This document shows, in pieces, positions 33,941 through 44,422 of a DNA stretch of 64,000 nt. Below the pieces are notes generated by a model. It was not told where the DNA came from. It was given only the letters and a program-made list of their open reading frames with translations, and ran no database searches. Within the stretch, counting starts at the first letter, position 1, and each line of letters begins with the position of its first letter. The DNA is from Pestalotiopsis fici W106-1 (taxonomy: Eukaryota; Ascomycota; Sordariomycetes; Amphisphaeriales; Sporocadaceae). Location: assembly GCF_000516985.1 (NCBI RefSeq), contig NW_006917097.1:1302001-1366000 (forward strand), read 5' to 3'. The translations under genes and the position numbers were made by a program.

Positions 33941-35122
33941 ATGGCCGACGTAAAGCCAAATACGGATTACTCTGAGCCCGAGTATGCAAAGTCGCAGGAG
34001 AGGGCCAAAGTCCCGTATTATCGTCCCAATATTGAGCACCGATTGGTTTCAGAGGTATGATATTGCTATAACACTAGAAGAGAGATAGGAAGAGAGAAAA
34101 GTGTCAAATGTTTCGCAACTAACGCATCGTCACCAGACACAAGAGTTGCTTGAGAAATACAGTCACATACCACCAGAGGACCAATCGGCGCACATTCACA
34201 AGCTGGTGAGTAGATAATGATCAAACAAGCAACAAATCAAAATCAACTGACTGCTCCCTATAGCGAGATGAAGCGTGGGATATCCGTGCATACCCTTGTA
34301 TAGGTCTTGGCTCGTGGCTCACTCCTCAGCTCCGTCGCTTGCCCATCTATGACGAGATCCTGGATCGTGTTAAAAGCCATGGTGCCACTCTGGTCGACGT
34401 GGGAACCTTTGTCGGCCACGACCTTCGCCGTCTGGCCTACGACGGCGCGCCCTCCGACAAGCTGTACGGCGTCGATATCGTGAGCTATGCAGACGTTAGT
34501 TACGACTTGTTCCGCGACCGCGAGACTTTCAAAGGCCACTTTATCCAAGCTGATATCTTGTCCGACGAGTCAGCCGAGCTCAACGCCCTCAAAGGCAATG
34601 TAGACATAATTGTCGTCTCCCAGCTCTTGCATCAATGGACTTGGGATAATCAAGTCAAGGCCGCAAAGGCTTTGGTCGACTATACTAAGCCGGGCTCCCT
34701 GATTGTCGGAAACCAGATTGGTAACTCGAAAGCGTTTGAACTTACTTTAAAGACACCCCCAATCTCTATATGGCGACACAATGTTGAAAGCTTTACAGAC
34801 ATGTTCAATAAAGAGGTTGGCCCGGCCACGGGGACTACATGGGAGGTACAGGCTTGGCTACGATCCTTTCCTGATATGGGCTGGGATCTTAGTGATGCAG
34901 CCGTAAGCAACTTCCGATGTTATTTCTTTCCTTTTCTAGGTTGTCTCATGAGCAAGCATTGCCCATATTGGTGCTGCAAAAGAGCAGACTCAGACAAACT
35001 GCTCAAAAGAGCTGCTTCAAACTCTTCTATCTACCCAAGTAGGCAATTGCTAACATATGTTGTTGTAGTGGATGGAACCAGATGTTTGCTTGGTTGAGTT
35101 TGCAGCTCGACGACTCTCTTGA
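33941..35122 (+). CDS. SAM-dependent methyltransferase, AusD/Trt5-like
   Basis: Four exons (33941-34054, 34137-34205, 34264-34902, 35069-35122) with introns of 82, 58 and 166 nt; 291 aa. The N-terminal region LLEKYSHIPPEDQSAHIHKL, then DEAWDIRAYPCIGLGSWLTP, is the signature of the fungal methyltransferases found in meroterpenoid clusters (AusD/Trt5 type). The Rossmann core has motif I-like LVDVGTFVGHDLRRLAYDGA and KLYGVDIVSY. FIQADILSD and DIIVVSQLLHQWTWDNQVKA follow. It should transfer a methyl group from SAM to a carboxyl or hydroxyl of a polyketide-like substrate. The last intron has a perfect GCTAAC branch site. If retained, it would instead give a longer Cys-rich C-terminus ending at 35097. 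The typical Gly-rich motif I is altered to DVGTFVGHD. Confidence 0.85.
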
Positions 35123-35601
35123 GGGAGTTATACTGCGCCAAGAGAAAAGTCGCAAAGACGATTGATCCATGTACGCCTAGTAAGTCAAGAGATCATGAAA
35201 CCTGCAAGGTAGAATAGAATATATTGAGAGGCAATGGTACAGTCTGCAATTGGACCCGAGGCAGTGAGCATTAAGTCCATTGACTTGCTGCTTTTATCGA
35301 TCAGCCCGGACCATCACAGCTGCTAAAATGGAAGTGAATCACTGCTCAGCGTGAGAACTGTGCTATAAAAGAGGCCAGGATTGATAGTAAACAAACGAAA
35401 TTCAATACAGAAGACAAATATGTGCACTGTCCATCCCGTTCATACTTCGCTATATACCTACTCAATCGTGTTGGCATCATCTTGAGCTTACAGCCTTGAA
35501 GCTTGCCTACAGTCGCGCACACCCGAACGAAGAGGGATCATAGAGGCACCAAATCAAAAGTAGCCACGTCAATAGCTACATTGTACTCCGAATACAACGA
35601 G
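35123..35601. other. intergenic region with TATA-like element
   Basis: About 480 bp. TATAAAA at 35364-35370 may belong to the small membrane-protein gene that follows. Confidence 0.4.
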
Positions 35602-36030
35602 ATGGATATCCCTATGAGAAGCATGGCAAGTTGCTACAGCGTGCTCCTGTTGTACACCTGGGTGACAGCCATTACTTCAATCGGGATGGCTCTGATCAAC
35701 ATAGCACTGGGGGATGCGAATTTAGAGGTTGAAAGGATAGGGATAACCGAGCTCATCTCATGTGCCCTGCTCTGGCTATCGGCACGGGTCGGCGCCCTCG
35801 TTTCCTCATCGTTCTCACCATTCTGGGGATCGACACTACCATCGAGAGAAGTGCAACTACAATGGTTCAGTAGCAGTCTGGGATTGACTTGCATAACCAA
35901 TCTCATGAGTTTGGCTATTTGCACTGCTATTGGTGGCGATGAAGCTCAGCTGGTCTTGTTGAGTGTGTATTGGGTTGCAGATACCATGCTAGCAATTATC
36001 ATGGTTCTTATCATGCTTCGGGGAAATTAG
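35602..36030 (+). CDS. hypothetical small multi-pass membrane protein
   Basis: Single-exon frame of 142 aa from the ATG at 35602. It contains about four hydrophobic segments: CYSVLLLYTWVTAITSIGMA, ELISCALLWLSARVGALVS, SSLGLTCITNLMSLAICTA and LSVYWVADTMLAIIMVLIML. Hydrophilic stretches between them (DANLEVERI, GSTLPSREVQLQ) make chance unlikely but not impossible. I recognise no family. A TATA-like box 230 bp upstream and a stop followed by AT-rich sequence fit a real gene. An additional 5' exon cannot be excluded, since the frame stays open upstream without an ATG. It could be a four-helix membrane protein associated with the neighbouring methyltransferase region, but nothing shows it. Confidence 0.4.
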   Translation: MDIPMRSMASCYSVLLLYTWVTAITSIGMALINIALGDANLEVERIGITELISCALLWLSARVGALVSSSFSPFWGSTLPSREVQLQWFSSSLGLTCITNLMSLAICTAIGGDEAQLVLLSVYWVADTMLAIIMVLIMLRGN

Positions 36031-36951
36031 GGCCCGGTCCATGAAAGAAATATGAGAATACCTGTTCTACATCATAATAAAATCATTTTCTTGTAATAAT
36101 ATCAGTTACAACCTATACAAGTCTGCATTATGATTGTGCATCTAACTTGATTCGGAAGCGTTTGATAATTCTCCGATTCACATTCATGGTGCAGCCATCT
36201 CTACATGACTGACAGCTTTGTCATGATACATTCCCCAAAGTATTTCATCATGATTAACCATGGCTGTAAATAACATATACTGGCCGACGCCATTTCTTGC
36301 AGGAGTCCTTTCCTCGATGACCGACGATGGGCGGCCATTCTCGGCCCTAAGTCATGCCGTTGATTGCGTGTGGTTTCAATGAGCAATGATTCAAGGACAC
36401 GCGACTAGCCAATCATCTAGTGATATGAGCGTCCTGGTCTGTTCGGCGCTCGGCTCTACCATGGAGATATTGTATTCGAGAACATGCCCAAACTTACGTG
36501 ACGGGTGCACTCAGGACCGCATCAGTCAGGTCTCAACTTGCAGGTGGCAATGGCCAGTAGGATCCAGAGTCGGCATTTGTGAATAGACCAATGATATGAC
36601 TGGTCCGTTATTTACCGAGAATCGAGTATAAGACAGGGACGTGGGTAATCAAATGCCAATATCCAGGGATAATAGCCCGGTTAATAAAAGTTGAAGCTGA
36701 TTCGCATACAAATCTGCCGTGAACTCCATATACCACCAATTCTATAGCCCCATCTAGTCAAAGATATCGGGTACTGCCTCCGCCCTGGTCCTAGGCAGAG
36801 CGGCGAAGAAATTGGTCGCCCTAATTGATCAACATGACGCAGATCTCAAGTATAAGAGTTGGATGTCGCGTTCAGTGTAGCCTTGCCTAGCCTGCCTTTG
36901 CATACCTCTAGTTCTTGTCATCAACATTTTTCACAGCTTGAAAACGCCAAG
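36031..36951. other. intergenic region, nothing recognised
   Basis: About 920 bp. TATAAG at 36851 lies 100 bp before the DUF1996 start and may be its core promoter. No other feature. Confidence 0.4.
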
Positions 36952-38206
36952 ATGAAGTGGCTTCTCGCATCGTCACTCGTGTTTATTGCACCAGCCCATG
37001 CGGGCCTGCGCTTCCAATGCTCTACCCTGACCGTCCAGCGTCTTGATCCGGTCGTACAGCCAGGCTCCAACCCCTCGGCGCACGTTCACCACATTGTTGG
37101 CGGCAATGCCTTCAACGCCACCATGGAAGGTGACGTGAGTTCCCGCGCGACTTGCACCACGTGCGAGATGGCCGAGGACTTTTCCAACTACTGGACGGCC
37201 AACCTCTACTTTAAGCATCCTACCAATGGCTCGTACCACCGCGTCGATCCGATTCCCGTCAATCCTGGCAACCTAGACGGCTACTCTGGAACGACGGGCG
37301 GACTCACTGTCTACTATACTCAGCATGATTTGTCCCGCGACATGATCTCCCAGACGCCCATCAAGTCGTTCCAGCCAGTGAGCACACTTGAGAGTATCAT
37401 CCACGGTAGACCAAGAAGGCTGACATCGTACAGGGTTTCCGCATGACGGTGGGCAGCCCGAGCAAGAGTGGAACCCCTCAGGTCGGTCTGCGATACCAGT
37501 GCCTGACAGCCAGTGGTGGCAGAGGTGCGGAAATGAACGACTTTCCCAAGTCTCCCTGCGCCGGGGGTATATTTGTTACCAACCACTTCCCAGCGTGAGT
37601 ATTGGTTTCTCAACGACTTTCACATGAACCGTATTGACATGCAAGACAGCTGTTGGGATGGCAAGAACCTTGATAGCCCGGATCATCAATCACACATGTA
37701 CAACACCATCACCTCGGACGGCTTTGTCAATGCCGGACCTTGTCCATCCACCCATCCGGTTCGGATGCCACAGGTGCGTGTTACTAAACGATGAGTTGGA
37801 AATAAACTCAAAATTCCATGTGTAAATGCTAAGTAATAATTCAGGTCACCTATGAGACTGTCTGGGATACCACCAAGTTCAACAGCATGTGGCCTTCGGG
37901 CGGCGCAAACCCCTTTGTGTGGAGTTTCGAGGGCACGACCGGCATCAATGGGGCCGGCACTCACGCCGACTACATGTTTGGCTGGAAGGGTGATGCCCTG
38001 CAAAAGGCCATGAACAAGTCTGAATGCTTTTACGATGGCTGCGGCTCCCTGCAGAAGCAGCAGATGAGTAAGGCTGGTCAATGCACCGTAAAGGACATGG
38101 TGGGTGAAGAGACTGGAGGATGTAAGTTCTCGTTGCCCGGCATACCCCCTAAAGCATGGCATGCTGACTCGCTTCAACAGGGCTCGCCAAACTTCCCGGC
38201 ATGTAA
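36952..38206 (+). CDS. secreted DUF1996 domain protein
   Basis: Five exons (36952-37377, 37434-37594, 37650-37773, 37845-38121, 38181-38206), introns 55-71 nt; 337 aa. The signal peptide MKWLLASSLVFIAPAHA is followed by the DUF1996 pattern: GLRFQCSTLTVQRLDPVVQP, SAHVHHIVGGNAF, TCTTCEMAEDFSNYWTANLY, the central CWDGKNLDSPDHQSHM, and HADYMFGWKGDALQKAM. Conserved Cys, His and Asp residues in these motifs suggest a metal- or sugar-binding catalytic fold, but no biochemical activity of the family is established to my knowledge. Secretion and frequent co-occurrence with wall-degrading enzymes suggest a polysaccharide-related role. The last exon encodes only the tail WLAKLPGM. Exon borders are canonical throughout. 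No C-terminal WSC or GPI signal is seen. Confidence 0.92.
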
Positions 38207-38580
38207 GCAGCGAATTGCGTTATTCACGGTTCAGAGATCGTGGGATGTGTGCCACGGGGAGTTCCGATTAACTGAGTATAAATTCATGATTCCAGACCAT
38301 ATTATCAACTTCTTAAGCGGAGTTCTCATAACAATGTGATGATTAAACACCAATACCCATAGAAACCTTGTAGTTGTGGACAAATTTTGCCATGTTTGCA
38401 TGCATGAGAGCGTGGAATTGCATGAACCAACGATGCCTTTGACGATCAAACGACAGCTGCCATTCGTAGATGATTCGACTCAATAAATCGACCATTGAAT
38501 CTAATAGATTGTTGAAGAATATCCGAAACATCGCCAGCAACGTTGAACCCAGAGCTGAATCACCCTCGATTGAAGCAGTC
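38207..38580. other. convergent intergenic region, nothing recognised
   Basis: About 370 bp between two gene 3' ends; AT-rich. Confidence 0.4.
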
Positions 38581-39896
38581 TCAAGCCGCCAGCCTCAAAA
38601 TGCTCAAGACTTGTTCCTTGTCCAACTTGATCGGATTCTCTTCCGTACACCAATCATGCAGCGCGACCTCGGCCAGGCTATCAAATTTGTCCTCACCAAT
38701 ACCAAAGTGCCCCAGCGTGGTCGGCAGGCCAAGCGCAGACACAAAGGCCCCGACCAGATCCCCGGGGTCCGCGCTCTCCTTCTTGAGCCCCCGTGCCTCG
38801 AGCACATCCACGATCGAGGGATCCTTCCAGAACACGTCAATGATTCGCTGGAGATTGCGCCGGACATGGGCATCGCCGTGCTGCCAGTTGTACTTGAGCA
38901 CATGCGACAGCATGACACAGCTCGTCTCACCGTGGCCCACGCCCAGAGGTCCCAGCTGATGCCCGATGCCGTGGCTGGCACCGAGACCATTGTTGATGGC
39001 GCGCGGGCACTCCCTGACCACGAGCATTTCTTGGAGGCGGGCCTCGGGATCCTCCCAGCTGGCCTTGGTACGAAGCAAGTTGACGAGCAACTTTTCGAGC
39101 GCCGCCATCAGGTCCGCACTCGTCTCGGGCGATGCATCTGGCAAGTTCTCGTACAGACCTTCGCAGCAGTGGTCCACACCGCGGACGCCAGTCGACAGCC
39201 AGAATCGCTCCGGGGTCGATACAGTCAGCGCCGGGTCAAGGATCACGATATCGGCGAGCATGGACTCGTGCTGGAGGATAGTCTTGTGCCCGTCGCCTTC
39301 CGTGTCTGTTGCGCCACCAATTTTTGTGTACTCGCCACCCGAGAGAGTCGTTGGGACGTTGATACAGGGGATCGTGGCCGGCTTGACCTCATCCTCAGAA
39401 GGGTGTGGAGCCCATATCTTGCACTTTTCACGTATTCTTTGGATGTCTTCAAAGTGGGTGATTCCGTTGGCGGCAAACAAACGTGCAAGCTTTACACCAT
39501 CTGTCAAAGAGCCACCGCCTAATGTAATGACCAGATCAGACTTTTTGTCTACAATGTCTCGAGTTACCTCGAAAACGTCCTTCCACTAAAACATTCTGGG
39601 TCAGTAAACTTCTTCAAAATGAACGATTGGGCTTCCAAACACCATGAATTTCTTACCGGCGTGTGTGGTGCCATGCCATGCCGAACGCCAGTAAGACGCG
39701 AGCCTAGTGTTTTCTGCAGATCTGAAAACGCCTGCGTTTTGCTAATGGAACTGGAGACCACCACATATACCCGCAAAGCACCAAAGGTGTTCTCGGCGTG
39801 ATGCTTACAAGCTTCATGGAATGGTAACCCGTGAGAGATGTAAGGTTTGTTGCCCTTTCCAGAAGACGAAAAGTACTTTTCGTTTGGTGCCGCCAT
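38581..39896 (-). CDS. iron-containing alcohol dehydrogenase
   Basis: Two exons (39896-39657, 39585-38581; 71-nt intron); 414 aa. It belongs to the group III Fe-ADH/maleylacetate reductase fold and uses NAD(P)H to interconvert alcohols and aldehydes or ketones. The nucleotide-binding half shows LRVYVVVSSSISKT and LVITLGGGSLTDGVKLA (the GGGSxxD motif). The helical half carries metal-ligand candidates: D in GVRGVDHCCEGLYEN and His residues in GASHGIGHQLGPLGVGHGET. The VPTTLSGGEYTKIGG segment is typical of the family. The ATG at 39896 was chosen as the first in frame. No targeting signal is visible, so it is likely cytosolic. Its neighbours (DUF1996, VIP1) suggest no pathway. Confidence 0.93.
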
Positions 39897-40787
39897 GGTG
39901 CTCAATCGGGCATAGAAGCCAAAGTGAATTGATTCTGATGTGTGATTGAGGGCTTTGAATGAATGGTAGTGCGTTTGACGTGCTGTTGTACCGGAGGATC
40001 TTTACAAGTGGACCACTATTGCCTCTGAGCCTTGTGCTAAGTAACATGAGGAGGAGGAGCTAGAGACTTTGGATAAGGGCGCCGCGGCTTTTGTTTTAAG
40101 TACTGAGAAAATGTCAGATTTGGAGATCAAAGACCCGTGTCACCTTCCCCATCATTGATTCGGAGATATGGGGCTTGGTACGGTCGATTTATGTCATGAT
40201 AGGGAAAATTGCTGCATAGGCGATGGAGTGCATAAGATGATCATGTCGTTTCATGGGTCGCAGTAGTAATACTCCCCGCCACTCAGGTGTAACAATAGTT
40301 GTAGATCGACATGATTCTGCTGACAGACGTTCTTTCATGAAGCAAAACCCGTCGGCGGAACTGCCTATATCAGTGCCCACAAAACGCTCTCTCACATCAT
40401 CGTCATGGAGCATGGCATGATAAGTCACTCAACGTGAAATCATCAAAATATTCATGTTCATCAAACTAACTCAACTAAAGGGAGTATCATAACGCTCATG
40501 ATTCATTGCCTGCCCCTAATTCGTGCTTAAAAATGAACTCATTGCTTCTCAGAGCCAGGTACTTTCGAGGGGATATCTCCAGTGGGCGCAATGGGGGTGG
40601 ACTCTGCGGTGCCCGCCTTCGGGCCAGGCTCTGGGACACCAGATGTCGAGGTAGATGCGGCTGGACGAACAAAAAAACAATCAGCAAAACAAATCAACCA
40701 CCAAACGACCAGAATTAAGGAAATATGGGTGCTGGAGTGCTTCCAGCCAAAGCAGTCTGTGGCAACGCTGGAGCCATGTTGACCTGG
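39897..40787. other. intergenic region, nothing recognised
   Basis: About 890 bp containing the Fe-ADH promoter and the VIP1 3' end. Short overlapping frames at 40496-40718 are unsupported. Confidence 0.4.
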
Positions 40788-41894
40788 TTAGGAGCAACTG
40801 CCTCCATTTCCACAAGCGCACTTTGACTTTTCGCACGAGCACTCGCTTGGCTTTCCGGAGCAACCACAAGTTGTTTGTCGTTCTTTGAACTTTGGGCAAC
40901 TGTCGCAGACACACTTGTCCTTCTCGCAGCCACAGACTCCTTGGTCACCCTTACAACCACATGTCGTGTGGTTATCAACACCAGTCGGATATGGTTTGAA
41001 CTCACTTGTGCCTTCTGGTCCTGCGCCAGCGGACTTGTCCTTTCCAAAGACGCGCTCAAGGCCAGATGCCTTGTAGGCACTGCCGCCGTGCTCGTCCTTC
41101 TTCAGATCTGCGAGGCGGCGGGCTTCGGCGTGAATGTCCTGGACCTGGCGGGAGCCCTCTGTGTAGAAGCCGACAAGCTTCTTGCCAGTGGGAGTGTTGG
41201 TCTGAACAAATCTATGGTTAGCTTGGTTTCCAATCGTAGAATACAAATGCCTCTCGAGGTGGAAATATCGTTTGTGGTGACTGATCACTTACGGCCTTCT
41301 CAAAGTATGAGTTCAGGCCACCCCACAGGGTGTTGGCTCTCTGCGTGATACCGTACGACTGGTCTGCCGTCTTGGCTCGGTCTGTGGCGTGGTACTTGGT
41401 ATCTAGGTTCTGGAGAGTCGAGACGAAGCGGGTAGAGACGCCGTGCTTCGAGTCAAGCTCGATAGCTCGCTGGAGAGCAGCATCGCCGACAACGTAGCCA
41501 TGTGCAAGGTACTCAGCAAAGATACGGCTTCTGGGCTTCTCCTCTTGGGTAATCTCGTCGCTGTCCCGGTCGAGGTTGGTGGTCGGGGCGTGGTCGTCGG
41601 CAGAACCCTCGTGGGTGACGGAAATCTGGTTGGGGCCGAGCTTTGTGTTGTTCAAGAGCTGAGCAGTCTTGGCAGCGGTCTCCTTCTCAAAGACGACGGT
41701 GGCCTCCTTGGTCTTCTCGGTAGGGGTAACCTTGATGTCAGTGATCTTGCCACTACTAGATGTTAGTCTGCGCCCTCAAAAACGCATGTTTTGCGTAAAA
41801 GAGACACCGACCAGAAGCTGAAGAAATCCTTGATTTCCTTGTCATCGGTCTCCGCCGAGATGTTGGTAACGTGGACAGTCAGATTGGCAGCCAT
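40788..41894 (-). CDS. VIP1-like RRM protein with Cys-rich metallothionein-like tail
   Basis: Three exons (41894-41812, 41752-41293, 41201-40788; introns 59 and 91 nt); 318 aa. Residues 1-75 form an RNA-recognition motif: LTVHVTNISAETDDKEIKDF, FFSFCGKITDIKV (RNP2/RNP1-like strands) and EATVVFEKETAAKTAQLL. Next is the region found in fungal VIP1 proteins (KPRSRIFAEYLAHGYVVGDA, YGITQRANTLWGGLNSYFEK, TPTGKKLVGFYTEGSRQVQD). The last 60 residues hold 14 cysteines, mostly as CxC or CxxC: TTCGCKGDQGVCGCEKDKC, then CSGKPSECSCEKSKCACG. That resembles metallothionein or zinc-binding modules. RNA binding is predicted. Metal binding by the tail is inferred, and whether related VIP1 proteins also carry this tail should be checked before calling it new. 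Confidence 0.88.
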
Positions 41895-42994
41895 GTTTGT
41901 AGGATATGAGAGGATCTTGGTGAAATGTAGATGATTGTTGTTGTAGCGGGGTAGTAGTGTGAGGTGGTATGTCGTCAATGGATCTTTGTTGGTAAATATT
42001 AGGTGGAATGTGGAATGTCAAAGAAAAGTGGTAGGACCCCTCAAGTTGTTTTATGGGCAGGAGAATAGGAGGCAACCTCTGGCCAGACCAGAAAGTGGGC
42101 AAGGGCTCATGAATGTTTGGCCTAGAAAGCACTGGCATCTGCTGGCTCTGTGACGCGTATGGCGAGCGGAAAGCTGCGATACTTGCTTGCTTTGGGGGGG
42201 TAGCTCACAGTACCTTGCTCCAACCTAGTCTTGCTGTGCTGTAATTGATCCATACCTACGACTTAGTACCTCATTTCTCAGCGGTGGGTGGAGGGGCAAT
42301 AACCCACGTCATCGTTTGGTGGCTTGCGACGGCACGTAGCAATGTTTTAGACTCGGCTAGGCCTGCGTCGGGGAGGCTGTGCACCAATAGGCCACCCGTA
42401 TACTTGAAATTGTGTGGCGCAAGATGGCCAACATTTGGGGGATGCCGGGGCTGGTAAGTAACATGTTGATTCGATATTCTTGTGTCCTTGGATAGCTCTA
42501 GGCTTCTACAATAATTTTTTATGCTTGCGTTGTCCTTTTCGCAATTTTGATTCTCGAACATTTGTTTCGAAATAGACGCATTTCCCCTAGGCCCCTGTCC
42601 ACCTATACTACGAGGTACATTGGCGTCGACGTTTAGCATGTGATCCACCTCAATACCCATTGAAACCCGCTTGCCGCCTGTACACAATTGCGCCCGTTGG
42701 AGTTGACCAGGACAATATACACCAGAATTTGGATGTTGAAAGGCCATATTTATCCTCATTATTTACGTGTAGTCGCTGTCTTGACATGATTTATTGCACC
42801 AGCTTCTGAAGGTATGGTGTGATACCATCTCATTGGTCACAATGTAGGCAATATAGGAAACATTCGTAGAGTGCGGGGTACTTTGATTTCATTAAAGGTA
42901 CGGCCTGTACCTGCTGTAAGACGCTCTATTCATACACTTTAGATTGTTCATTCCATCGTAATAGTTTATGTTTATCTCCCTTGTCGCCATCGAG
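41895..42994. other. intergenic region, nothing recognised
   Basis: About 1.1 kb upstream of the VIP1-like gene. The antisense-looking frame at 42271-42759 has no recognisable features. Confidence 0.4.
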
Positions 42995-43264
42995 TCATTT
43001 CTCGGTCTTGGTGAACTTGGAGGCCAAAGCATCATCGAGGGCACCCTTGGGGTTAGACTCGAGGTTCTAAGCATGATCCAGTTAGCATCAAGTTGCCGGT
43101 TTACAAATGGAAGATTGCTTCATATGGCTTACCTTTAGCTGATCTTGCTGCTCGCCCTTCTTGTTGTCGGTGTTGATCTGCTCGAGGCCTTGTCCAGAGG
43201 CAGGCTGGTCCTTCTGGGCGCTGGTCTGGCGCTCAGGGGGAGGGGACTGACGACCTTCAGGCAT
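42995..43264 (-). CDS. very small hydrophilic protein (67 aa)
   Basis: Two exons (43264-43133 and 43066-42995), with a 66-nt intron having a GTAAGC donor, a GCTAAC branch site and a CTTAG acceptor; 67 aa. The protein starts MPEGRQSPPPERQTSAQKDQ, continues QPASGQGLEQINTDNKKGEQ and ends ESNPKGALDDALASKFTKTEK. It is rich in Gln, Pro, Lys and Asp, with no hydrophobic core, so probably disordered. Splice phases match exactly, and the perfect branch site makes a real gene likely. I have the impression that filamentous fungi carry a small protein with this N-terminus, but cannot name it. Its role is unknown. It lies divergent from the coiled-coil gene at 44423, about 1.2 kb away. Confidence 0.7.
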
Positions 43265-44422
43265 TGTGGATGGTGGTTTATTGAGGGTGAGAAAGTCTAT
43301 ACGGAGGTTTAGTTACTTCAACGCGCCATGTCAGTAATGATTAATAGAGCAAACGTACATTCGTTGAAAGTGGTGGTGAGTTTGAAATCGTTTTGTGATT
43401 GCTTGTTGACGAACAGGATAGAAATCAAGGAGGATTGAGTTTGAGATTTATGTATTTGCGAAAAGAGCTCCTCAACTGCTAGCTGCTGATTAAGTCGTGC
43501 AGTTGCTTGCTACTGAATACAGATTGTCTTACAGCAATTGACATCAGATTGTCCCTAGATGAAGTCATGGTCCATATTAAAGACCCTCTACGTCATATCG
43601 GCCCTTGATAGGTGAGAGCTCTGGATAGTGGAAGGCGCTTCAAGCGGGCTCCGGAACAAACACAGCGGGCAGAGTGGGTCAGCAACCTTAGCACTTGAAC
43701 CCTGTGAGCTCATGTGGGGTGAGTGAGGGGCCGCAATTGCGACATGATGGCCTTGACGGGCAGACTTGAGTGGTTAAGGTGTCGTGACGGTCTTGCAGAT
43801 CATCAAGAGTAGACCTAAAGCCTCACTGAAGCGAGTAATATCTCGCCATGAGGCTGAAGCTTTCATATCTGATCTCGATGCAGATAAGTGCAAGCGCAAG
43901 GTACGGATTTCATACACCACCTAGTACCTTGATGTAAACTCCAGATGCCCGAGATGCCCTGTCCAAGTCTCAAAGCCGTGCCAGACAGTGGCGGTGAGTG
44001 GAGACAACGGCATCTGCCTTAGTGCTGCAGCCTGTTGCCATAGGCTGTTCGGGGTCGTGTCCCATTAACACTCGACGCGAATCTCCTGATGCGACCACTT
44101 TGACGCGACCGCATGTTCATGCCGCTATCTTGGGGTTTGTGCCTTTTGAAACCTACAATTCCCTTTGAGTCGCCGCGCACCAAAACACGGCCAAAAACAA
44201 CACATGGAGAGCACAACTCGCACCGCCTACGTTTATCACAAGTAGCAGCTCCCAAGGCTTTACAAATGAATACAGTCACGATTCCAGTATTTGCCTTGTG
44301 ATCACCCCGCCTAAGAAGAACGTCTTGTATCCAACAGCCAAAACTTGCGACTCTCCCCCGACACACTGTTGACCTTGTCCCCATTCAACCTGCGTTAGAG
44401 CATCGAATCACTCACTGCCATC
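43265..44422. other. divergent intergenic region, nothing recognised
   Basis: About 1.2 kb between the small-protein gene and the coiled-coil gene. Frames at 44019-44384 look non-coding. Confidence 0.4.

Noticed and set aside
38470..39522. 350-codon plus-strand frame over the Fe-ADH gene
   Set aside because: Antisense shadow of a well-supported enzyme; composition (His/Arg/Gln-rich) is non-protein-like.
36952..39896. Idea that DUF1996 and Fe-ADH extend the PKS cluster
   Set aside because: Nothing in their families points to polyketide tailoring, and about 0.9 kb of empty DNA plus a change of gene type separates them.
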